From Psychrobacter jeotgali (GTDB lineage Bacteria; Pseudomonadota; Gammaproteobacteria; Pseudomonadales; Moraxellaceae): DNA of 64,000 nt. Below the pieces are notes generated by a model. It saw nothing but the letters and a program-made list of their open reading frames with translations. It did not search any database and had not been told where the DNA came from. Location: the NCBI RefSeq assembly GCF_904846315.1, contig NZ_CAJHAF010000001.1, forward strand, positions 1,302,001-1,366,000, in the 5' to 3' direction. This document shows, piece by piece, positions 40,341 to 47,301 of the stretch; within the stretch, counting starts at the first letter, position 1, and every line of letters starts with the position of its first letter. The translations under genes were made by a program, and so were the position numbers.

Positions 40341-40551
40341 AATGATCTATAAAATATTAAAGTTGATGTTAGCAGCTAGTTTCAATTGATAAATATACTT
40401 TTAATAGCCCATTCTATCTTAAATAGACTTTAGGATAATCGGTTTCTCATAACAATGGCTGTACTTTCTTATTTGAGAGTAACGGTAGCACGTATAAATA
40501 GCTTATCTTAACGCTTATTGATAATTATTTGCTCAATTTATCAAATAGTAT

Positions 40552-40579
40552 TTGACAGGCTAATGTAAATGTATATAAT
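40552..40579 (+). promoter_or_regulatory. Strong sigma-70 promoter of the tRNA-Val/Asp unit
   Basis: TTGACA (40552-40557), 16 bases, TATAAT (40574-40579), both consensus. The first tRNA starts 154 bases further on. The 40341-40551 stretch before it shows nothing recognisable. Confidence 0.85.
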
Positions 40580-40585
40580 ACACAC

Positions 40586-40725
40586 CCACAGCAAGGGGCT
40601 TTAATAGCTTTTGAGCTGTTGGAAATCCTATTTAGAGGGTGACAGCTCTAGATATTATAGTTTTTAGAATTTTCCCTTTAAGGAAAATTCTCTTGCGAAG
40701 CTAAAAAAGCAGTGCTTTTTTATAC
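40586..40725 (+). ncRNA. Structured leader or possible small RNA before tRNA-Val
   Basis: Between the promoter and tRNA-Val lies about 140 bases that can fold into three hairpins: GAGCTGT / ACAGCTC (40613-40619 with 40642-40648), AGAATTTTCC / GGAAAATTCT (40666-40675 with 40682-40691, perfect), and AAAAAAGC / GCTTTTTT (40703-40710 with 40714-40721), which resembles a terminator. No open frame with a ribosome site is present. It may be a processed leader, an attenuator or a separate small RNA. No known family recognised. Confidence 0.45.
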
Positions 40726-40733
40726 GCTTCTTA

Positions 40734-40809
40734 GGGTGATTAGCTCAGTTGGTAGAGCGTCTGCCTTACACGCAGAATGTCGGCGGTTCGAATCCGTCAT
40801 CACCCACCA
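40734..40809 (+). tRNA. tRNA-Val (anticodon UAC)
   Basis: 76 bases with encoded CCA. Acceptor GGGTGAT pairs with ATCACCC; D-arm AGCTCAGTTGGTAGAGC; the anticodon loop CTTACAC in stem TCTGC/GCAGA gives TAC; T-loop GGTTCGAATCC. Confidence 0.98.
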
Positions 40810-40860
40810 CTTATTAGCAAGTGGGCTCTGTTAGGAGTAAGATGCTAAGGTACGAGATAA

Positions 40861-40937
40861 GCAGCGGTAGTTCAGTTGGTTAGAATACCGGCCTGTCACG
40901 CCGGGGGTCGCGGGTTCGAGTCCCGTCCGCTGCGCCA
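40861..40937 (+). tRNA. tRNA-Asp (anticodon GUC)
   Basis: 77 bases with encoded CCA. Acceptor GCAGCGG pairs with CCGCTGC, discriminator G. The anticodon loop CTGTCAC in stem CCGGC/GCCGG gives GTC. 51 bases after tRNA-Val, same transcript. Confidence 0.98.
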
Positions 40938-40981
40938 TATTTAAAAAAATACATTTGACCATAAGGTTTCAACATTTTTTC

Positions 40982-41013
40982 GCCTCAAGTATTCGTTTAC
41001 TTGGGGCTTTTTT
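40982..41013 (+). terminator. Terminator after tRNA-Asp
   Basis: Stem GCCTCAAGTA / TACTTGGGGC with one G-T pair, six-base loop and T6. Nearly the same stem recurs at 49890. Confidence 0.9.
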
Positions 41014-41047
41014 GTTTTAAAAAATTTTAACTTATTTTAAGAAATAA

Positions 41048-41060
41048 CGCTCTTTAACAA
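41048..41060 (+). promoter_or_regulatory. boxA-like antitermination motif
   Basis: CGCTCTTTAACAA differs by one base from the rRNA-leader boxA of E. coli (TGCTCTTTAACAA). It lies 34 bases after the tRNA terminator and 130 bases before the BCCT gene, with no rRNA genes near. Confidence 0.5.
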
Positions 41061-41189
41061 TCTAATACCAGTCAATTGAACCAAATAAATTTGGCAAATG
41101 AGAAGCGCTTATGTAAAAAAGCCATTGGCTCGTCTTTTCTCACTAAATAATCAAAATATGTAATTCGTTTTGCATATTGAGGAACAGCT

Positions 41190-42923
41190 ATGGCTATTCA
41201 CTCTCCATCAAAAAAGTTAAATATCAAAACTCAAGATAGCGGTTTTTTTGAAGGCTTTAATCGCTTCGTGGTCTTGACCTCACTTGCCTTAATCGCCTTA
41301 GTTGTCATTTGGATACTGAGTGATATTGAGCGCTCCGGTATGACGCTTAGCGCTATAAAAGATTGGTCCTATGCCAATCTTAATGGATATTACACTTACG
41401 CTATCGCCTTTTATATTGTTGTCTGCCTAACGGTTATATTGTGGCCCTCATTTGGGCGTACCAAGCTTGGAGTTGACCCCAATGGCAGGCCTGAGTTTTC
41501 GAATTTTTCATGGTTTTCTATGATCTTTGGAGCGGGCATTGGTATTGGAGTATTGACTTACAGTGCCGCTGAACCACTTTGGCATCTGGCCAGTAACCCC
41601 GAAACTATCATGTCCAAAGATTTGATTGTGACGGCGCTAACCAATAACGGTATTAGGCTACCTGAAGGCGCGGATGTCTTTGCAGTTTATCAAGAGCAAA
41701 TCGCCGCGAATACCATAGCACCTGTTGAGGGCGTGGTGATGCCAAGAAGCGAGGAAGCTTTAACTGCCGCTTATCGCTACTCTTTCTTGCATTGGGGCCT
41801 TAGTGCTTGGGCGACTTATAGCTTAGTGGGTATCTGCTTGGCATTTTTTAGTTATGCCCGTGGCCTGCCCTTGACCATGCGCTCAGCATTGAACCCGCTA
41901 TTTGGTAAGCACTTAGAGGGTAAGCTTGGCGATATCATTGATATCTCAGCGGTGATTGCCACTATCTTTGGGATTTCGCAAACCATTGGAGTGGGTCTGA
42001 GCACTTTTGCCTCAGGCTTATACAGTATCACTGGTGCTGAGTGGCTGGTGACGAGTGCGGTGAGTCCTGAACCAACGACGGGCGCGCTCTTATTGTCTTT
42101 ATTTATAGTCATGTGCTTGTCGACTGCCTCTGCGCTGTCAGGAGTGGGCCGCGGCGTAAAATGGCTCAGTAATATCAATATGGTACTCTCCATTTTGCTG
42201 CTGGCTTTCTTCTTAATCTTTGGCGCAACGATGTTTGCTTTAGAGATGCTCGGCAAAGGAATTTTTAACTATATTATTAATCTACCGGCGATGATGTTTA
42301 CCGTATGGGATCCGAATACTGAGCTTGGTGGTTGGCAGACTAGCTGGTCTATTTTTTATTGGGCATGGTGGATTGCTTTTGCGCCCTTTGTCGGTATGTT
42401 TTTGGCGCGTATCTCTAAAAACCGTACCATTCGCGAGTTTGGCCTAATTGGTATCGTCGCGCCTAGCCTGACGCTCTTTATTTGGTTCTCTTTGATTGGT
42501 GGTACGGGTATTGATTTGGAGCTAAGCGGTATCGCTGGTGGTCAGATATTTGACTCAGGAGTGACTGCGCAGCTGTTTGAGATTATAGGCTTTATGCTGC
42601 AGCCCACTATGGCTATCGCTGTATCTGTTATGGTCGTTGTACTACTACTCACCTACTTAGTCACCTCGGCTGATTCCGCGATATTAGTCGTCAATATCAT
42701 CAATGCAGCAGGCGAGATCAAAGTCAAAGATAGAACCAAACATATCTTGATCTGGATTGTGGCTTTGACCGCTGTGATAGCTGCTTTATTATTAGCTGGC
42801 GGACTCAATGCCATTACCTCAGCAATGATTATTGCTGCTATCCCGTTCTCATTTATTATTATTTTAATGGCGATTAGCTTACTAAAAGCTTTGATTTTAA
42901 ATAGTATGCGAGCGAAAAAGTAA
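41190..42923 (+). CDS. BCCT-family betaine/choline/carnitine transporter
   Basis: Inner-membrane symporter for quaternary ammonium compounds, likely for osmoprotection or supply of betaine-type nutrients. 577 residues with about twelve helices. The glycine-rich TM segment is MIFGAGIGIGVLTYSAAEPLWH, and the aromatic binding segment is FYWAWWIAFAPFVGMFLARISKNRTIREF, the family signature. An insert in the loop at residues about 140-185 is Glu-rich. Substrate not decidable; an osmoregulatory C-terminal extension is absent, the protein ending SMRAKK. AGGAA ribosome site. A hairpin with a T-rich tail follows at 42940-42980. Confidence 0.93.
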   Translation: MAIHSPSKKLNIKTQDSGFFEGFNRFVVLTSLALIALVVIWILSDIERSGMTLSAIKDWSYANLNGYYTYAIAFYIVVCLTVILWPSFGRTKLGVDPNGRPEFSNFSWFSMIFGAGIGIGVLTYSAAEPLWHLASNPETIMSKDLIVTALTNNGIRLPEGADVFAVYQEQIAANTIAPVEGVVMPRSEEALTAAYRYSFLHWGLSAWATYSLVGICLAFFSYARGLPLTMRSALNPLFGKHLEGKLGDIIDISAVIATIFGISQTIGVGLSTFASGLYSITGAEWLVTSAVSPEPTTGALLLSLFIVMCLSTASALSGVGRGVKWLSNINMVLSILLLAFFLIFGATMFALEMLGKGIFNYIINLPAMMFTVWDPNTELGGWQTSWSIFYWAWWIAFAPFVGMFLARISKNRTIREFGLIGIVAPSLTLFIWFSLIGGTGIDLELSGIAGGQIFDSGVTAQLFEIIGFMLQPTMAIAVSVMVVVLLLTYLVTSADSAILVVNIINAAGEIKVKDRTKHILIWIVALTAVIAALLLAGGLNAITSAMIIAAIPFSFIIILMAISLLKALILNSMRAKK

Positions 42924-42939
42924 TAAAGGCAACTAAAGT

Positions 42940-42979
42940 ATTGCTTATGTTGATTAATATAAGCAATGCTTTACTTTTT
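42940..42979 (+). terminator. Probable terminator after the BCCT gene
   Basis: Perfect nine-bp stem ATTGCTTAT / ATAAGCAAT with a ten-base loop; the T run follows only after a gap (CTTTACTTTTT), so it is weaker than the others. Confidence 0.55.
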
Positions 42980-43094
42980 AAATCAAAGTGACAGTGTATG
43001 TAGCAAGAAAACTGCAGGTGGATATTCATTTGATTAAGGACTGCACTTTTACTGTCTAGCAGCCAAGCTTACTGAATATACCTATAGCCCTCAC

Positions 43095-43223
43095 TTAACC
43101 ATCTATTTGCCTAATCTCATCGATAATATAGCTAGTACGGCTAGCGTCTTCACACCCCTTCATATTACCTTCACGAAAGCATGGCATTAAAAACTTTTGT
43201 TGTTTCTTTAAAACTAATTCCAT
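43095..43223 (-). CDS. Possible 42-residue small protein
   Basis: In the 42924-43338 gap the minus strand has an open frame of 42 codons starting MELVLKKQQKFLMPCF and ending TSYIIDEIRQIDG, with two spaced cysteines (PCF and KGCEDA). The composition looks protein-like, but no ribosome site is visible and its 5' end adjoins the phaB promoter. Could be a small gene or a remnant of a larger one. No family recognised. Confidence 0.25.
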   Translation of the reverse strand: MELVLKKQQKFLMPCFREGNMKGCEDASRTSYIIDEIRQIDG

Positions 43224-43235
43224 ACAAATTATAAT
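43207..43235 (+). promoter_or_regulatory. Candidate phaB promoter
   Basis: TTTAAA (43207-43212), 17 bases, consensus TATAAT (43230-43235), about 100 bases before the phaB start. Confidence 0.5.
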
Positions 43236-43338
43236 GGATTGTTAACAATACTATGGGCTTTACTATGAGATACTATGAAGTACAGCTGTAAACTCATTTA
43301 CTGAGTGCTACATTTATTAATTATGGAGAGGATTGACT

Positions 43339-44100
43339 ATGTCACAAGCAAATGTATCAGACAAAAAGGTCGCTTTAGTAACAGGGGCACTTGGTGGCAT
43401 TGGTACTGCTATCTGTGACAAACTACTAGCGGCTGATTACCATATTATCGCGACCTTAAGTAAAGAGGATCCAGAGCGTACCAAAAAATGGTGTGAAGAA
43501 AACAAACTCGATTCGGACAACATTGAATTTGTGGCCGTTGATCTTAGCGATCACGAAACAGCAATGGCAGCCATTCAGCAAGCTATTGATAAGTATGATA
43601 CTATTCATGCCTTGATAAATGGCGCAGGTATCACTCGTGACAGTAGCTTTAGAAAAATGAGCTTTGAGCAGTGGAAAGAAGTCATTGATACCAATTTAAC
43701 TTCTCTCTACACCGTTGTTCATCCGGTCTTTACCAAAATGCTTGAACAAAAAACAGGACGCATTGTCAATATTAGTTCTATAAATGGCTTACGTGGTCAG
43801 TATGGTCAAACAAATTACTCTGCCACTAAAGCTGGTATTATTGGCTTTACCAAAGCCCTAGCTTATGAAGGTGCCTCATCAATGGTAACCGCAAACGTGG
43901 TCGCTCCTGGATACACCCATACCCCTATGGTAGAAAGTGTACCCGACCACATTATGGACAAAATCAAACAAACTATTCCGATGAATCGCTTGGCAAGCCC
44001 AAACGAAATTGCTGCCGCTTGTATGTACCTTATCAGTGAAGAAGCTGTATTTGTCACCGGTGAGACTATATCAGTTAACGGCGGCCAATATATGTCTTAA
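43339..44100 (+). CDS. phaB: Acetoacetyl-CoA reductase
   Basis: Short-chain dehydrogenase that reduces acetoacetyl-CoA to (R)-3-hydroxybutyryl-CoA, the monomer for PHB. 253 residues with NADPH-binding ALVTGALGGIGTAI and catalytic NISSINGLRGQYGQTNYSATKAG (Ser-Tyr-Lys). The ATG at 43339 has a GGAGAGG site. A TTG two codons earlier also lies in frame. Close relatives include FabG; placement directly before a phasin and phaC makes PhaB the better call. No thiolase (phaA) is in the window. Confidence 0.93.
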   Translation: MSQANVSDKKVALVTGALGGIGTAICDKLLAADYHIIATLSKEDPERTKKWCEENKLDSDNIEFVAVDLSDHETAMAAIQQAIDKYDTIHALINGAGITRDSSFRKMSFEQWKEVIDTNLTSLYTVVHPVFTKMLEQKTGRIVNISSINGLRGQYGQTNYSATKAGIIGFTKALAYEGASSMVTANVVAPGYTHTPMVESVPDHIMDKIKQTIPMNRLASPNEIAAACMYLISEEAVFVTGETISVNGGQYMS

Positions 44101-44204
44101 TACAGACATTAAGTAGTATCTTTTTAACCACTCATTTAATGAGTATGTTACTTAATCCCTTTACCCCTCATTTACTTTTAACCCCTAATACATGGAGAAA
44201 TAAC

Positions 44205-44774
44205 ATGTCACAGCAGACCCCTCAAGATTATATGAATCAGTTCAATGAGAGCACCCAAAAGATGTTCGAACCTTGGACCAAACTGAATCAAGCTTTTTTA
44301 AAAAATGCTGAAATGATGACCGAGTTCTCACTCAACACTATTAAATCCTACGCAGAGATGGGTTTAGAGAATATGCGTCAAGTTTCTGAGATAGACTCTC
44401 CTGAGTCTGCTGAGAACTTCAGTAACAAACAAGCTGAAATGATTAATAATATCAGTCAAAAAATGCTAGCAGATGCACAGCGTATGACTGAGCTTGGTAG
44501 TAGCATGCATGATGAGATTATGCAGGTTATGGGCGACGTTTACGGTCAAACTAACGAGCAAATGCAAGCTAATATGCAAAAAACGGCAGACCAAGCTTCG
44601 AAGACAGCTCAAGAATATACAGCAAATATGAGCAAAATGGCTGAGCAAGCGACTGAGCAAGCCTCAAAAGCTGCAAAAGCGGCTACCAGTAAAAATACCG
44701 ATACTAAAAAGACTAATAGTAGTAGCAATACCAGTAGCAGTAGCACTAATACTGGAAAGTCTGCTAATAAATAA
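44205..44774 (+). CDS. phaP: Phasin (PHA granule-associated protein)
   Basis: Amphipathic helical protein of 189 residues that coats PHA granules. The N-terminal part (QTPQDYMNQFNESTQKMFEPW) and the long Met/Ala/Gln-rich helix (for example ANMQKTADQASKTAQEYT) match phasin-family proteins. The end is low-complexity Lys/Thr/Ser/Asn (TNSSSNTSSSSTNTGKSANK). The ATG at 44205 has a GGAG site seven bases upstream; an earlier in-frame codon at 44139 does not. Lies between phaB and phaC. Confidence 0.9.
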   Translation: MSQQTPQDYMNQFNESTQKMFEPWTKLNQAFLKNAEMMTEFSLNTIKSYAEMGLENMRQVSEIDSPESAENFSNKQAEMINNISQKMLADAQRMTELGSSMHDEIMQVMGDVYGQTNEQMQANMQKTADQASKTAQEYTANMSKMAEQATEQASKAAKAATSKNTDTKKTNSSSNTSSSSTNTGKSANK

Positions 44775-44911
44775 TTATAACTACTATAAACATAGTGATT
44801 ATCAATAAACTTAATCGTTGGTATTGCCGTCCTATCGACTGTCACCAGCGAAATATTACATAATCATGATACTCATGTAGTGGTAATATTTAATGATTAC
44901 AACTATTTAAG

Positions 44912-44944
44912 AGGTGGGTTAGCAAGTACTTTCCCGCCTTTTTT
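44912..44944 (+). terminator. Terminator-like hairpin between phasin and phaC
   Basis: Stem AGGTGGG / CCCGCCT (one G-T pair), 14-base loop, T6. It may set the granule-protein to synthase ratio. An AATATTAC / GTAATATT dyad lies just before it (44852-44890). Confidence 0.68.
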
Positions 44945-45009
44945 CTATTGTACTAGCAGTGTATGTACCTGCTCTTTTGTATAACCGAAATATAAACAGG
45001 GATGCCAAT

Positions 45010-47196
45010 ATGACCAACCAGCGATCTGATGATTCCTCAAACCAAGACCATACCAAAACTAATCCACACGACTCACGCCAAGACAGCAAAAACCAAGACA
45101 ATGAGAGTCATAGCGCAACCAACAATTCTTTTGATTTCACTAGTTTTGGCCAGTATTATTTAAATCAATTGAATCAAATTAATGAATTGAACCAGTCTTT
45201 TTTTAATCAAGCTGTTCTTAATCAACCTGATCCTCATACACCTAAGCAAGCCTTAAACCCATTTGAAGCCAATATGAAACTGTGGCAAGACTCCATGAGC
45301 CAGTTCAGTGGTTTTATGAGCCCCAAGCAAACACCAAATTCAGAGCAAAATGAACAAACCAGTCAGCAGAATCAAACTGTACAATCCAACTCTAGTCAAA
45401 ATGCCTTCCAGTATATAAATGCGCTTAACGAGCTTACCCAAAGAGTTATTAGTGAAACGTTAAAGCGAACGAGCCAAGGCAACAGTAGCAATATCAGTCA
45501 ATCGCTGATGTTTAACCTTGTAGACGGCTGGCAACATTTTATTACTGGAGTAACTGACAAAAGTCCAACCGCCTTAGCTGAGCAACAAACGGAATTATGG
45601 CAACAGCAGCTGCAACTGTATCAAAACACTTTGATGAAAGCGTTAGGCAATCAAACCGATCCTCTAGTTTCTCCAGAAAAAGGGGACAGACGCTTTACAG
45701 ATGAAGACTGGTCAAAAAATCCTATTTTTGACTTTTTAAAACAAAGCTACCTGCTAACTGTCAATGGGGTTATGGATGCCATCGACAATACTGAAGGTAT
45801 CGATGAAAAAACCCGCCAACGTTTGTCTTTTTTCACCCGCCAATGGTTAAACGCCATTGCTCCGAGTAACTTTCTATGGAGTAATCCAGAAGTTTTGCGG
45901 CTAACCATGGAGTCAGGTGGAAAAAATTTGATCAAAGGACTTCAGCAATTAGCAGAAGACATGGAGAAAAGCGCTCAAGTACTTAGTATCCGTATGACCG
46001 ATCACGATGCTTTTAAACTGGGTAAGAACATCGCTACAACACCCGGTAAAGTGGTATTTCGTAATCGTATGTTTGAGCTGATTCAATACACGCCAACTAC
46101 AGCCAAAGCTCATAAACGCCCCTTGTTAATCGTGCCACCATGGATTAATAAGTTTTATATCATAGATCTAAAAGAAGAGAACTCCTATATTCGCTGGGCC
46201 TTGGACCAAGGTCACAGTGTGTTTGTTATGTCTTGGGCCAACCCCAATCCGACCTATAAAGACGTCGGTATGGAAACCTACATGCACGAGGGGTTACTTA
46301 CTGCTTTAGACGTGGTTCAAGAGATTACTGGTGAGCCTGATGCCAACGTCATTGGCTACTGTATCGGCGGTATGCTCCTAGCGCTAACTTTATCTTGGTT
46401 GACCGAAAACAAGCAGGCAGATCGTATTGCTAGCGCTACTTTTTGGGCGACTATATTTGACTTTAGTGACCCCGGTGATTTAGGCGTCTTTATTGACGAG
46501 CGTACGGTCAATGCTCTTGAGCAAGAAGGCAAGCGTCAAGGGGTATTCGATGGACGCATGATGGGCGCTGCTTTTAGCTTATTACGTGAGAACAGCTTAT
46601 ACTGGAATTATTACGTACAAAACTACCTAAAAGGTGAGCGTCCTGTGCCTTTTGATCTTTTATATTGGAACTCTGACTGCACCAACGTTACCGCTGCCCT
46701 ACACAGCTTTATTCTGCGTGAGCTATATATGGGCAATAAGATGATCGAAAAAGGTAAGCTAGCATTTGATGGAGTGAAAATAGATCTCTCCAAAGTGACT
46801 ACGCCGAGTTATGTTGTAGCTACTCTACAAGATCATATTGCTAAATGGAAAGGTAGTTATCAAGCCACGCAAGTACTTGGCGGCGATGTTACTTTTGTAC
46901 TTGGCGAGTCCGGTCATATCGCCGGTATTATCAACCCACCTACCGGTAAATATGGCTTTTATGCTCATGAAGATTATGTAGCAGAGCCTAATAAATGGTA
47001 TGCCGAAGCTGAAAAGCAGGATAGAAGCTGGTGGCTACACTGGGGAGAGTGGATTAATGAACATAGCACAGACAAAGTAGATAGTAGACAACCTGGTATA
47101 GATTATAAAGGTAAAGAGTGGCATGTACTAGATGACGCTCCAGGGAAATACGTACACGTTAGAGCTGATGAGGCACTGCGTTCGGTTAATAGCTAA
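45010..47196 (+). CDS. phaC: Class I poly(3-hydroxyalkanoate) synthase
   Basis: Polymerises (R)-3-hydroxyacyl-CoA at the granule surface. An alpha/beta-hydrolase fold with nucleophile Cys in the lipase-like box GYCIGG (C451), the Asp of TLQDHIAKW (D608) and the His of GESGHIAGIINPP (H636); the equivalents in Cupriavidus necator PhaC are C319, D480 and H508. With 728 residues it is about 130 longer than the usual class I enzyme, due to a hydrophilic N-terminal region rich in Asn, Gln, Ser and Asp. The ATG at 45010 has AGGG eight bases upstream. No phaE or phaR partner is present, consistent with class I. Confidence 0.95.
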   Translation: MTNQRSDDSSNQDHTKTNPHDSRQDSKNQDNESHSATNNSFDFTSFGQYYLNQLNQINELNQSFFNQAVLNQPDPHTPKQALNPFEANMKLWQDSMSQFSGFMSPKQTPNSEQNEQTSQQNQTVQSNSSQNAFQYINALNELTQRVISETLKRTSQGNSSNISQSLMFNLVDGWQHFITGVTDKSPTALAEQQTELWQQQLQLYQNTLMKALGNQTDPLVSPEKGDRRFTDEDWSKNPIFDFLKQSYLLTVNGVMDAIDNTEGIDEKTRQRLSFFTRQWLNAIAPSNFLWSNPEVLRLTMESGGKNLIKGLQQLAEDMEKSAQVLSIRMTDHDAFKLGKNIATTPGKVVFRNRMFELIQYTPTTAKAHKRPLLIVPPWINKFYIIDLKEENSYIRWALDQGHSVFVMSWANPNPTYKDVGMETYMHEGLLTALDVVQEITGEPDANVIGYCIGGMLLALTLSWLTENKQADRIASATFWATIFDFSDPGDLGVFIDERTVNALEQEGKRQGVFDGRMMGAAFSLLRENSLYWNYYVQNYLKGERPVPFDLLYWNSDCTNVTAALHSFILRELYMGNKMIEKGKLAFDGVKIDLSKVTTPSYVVATLQDHIAKWKGSYQATQVLGGDVTFVLGESGHIAGIINPPTGKYGFYAHEDYVAEPNKWYAEAEKQDRSWWLHWGEWINEHSTDKVDSRQPGIDYKGKEWHVLDDAPGKYVHVRADEALRSVNS

Positions 47197-47301
47197 ATGC
47201 TATTCATGTTTGCTAACAATAACTTAGTAACTTGCTCTGCAGAGGCGTGTCATACTCAATCACATAAAAGCATTACCTAATCATCAAAATTGGAAAAATT
47301 C

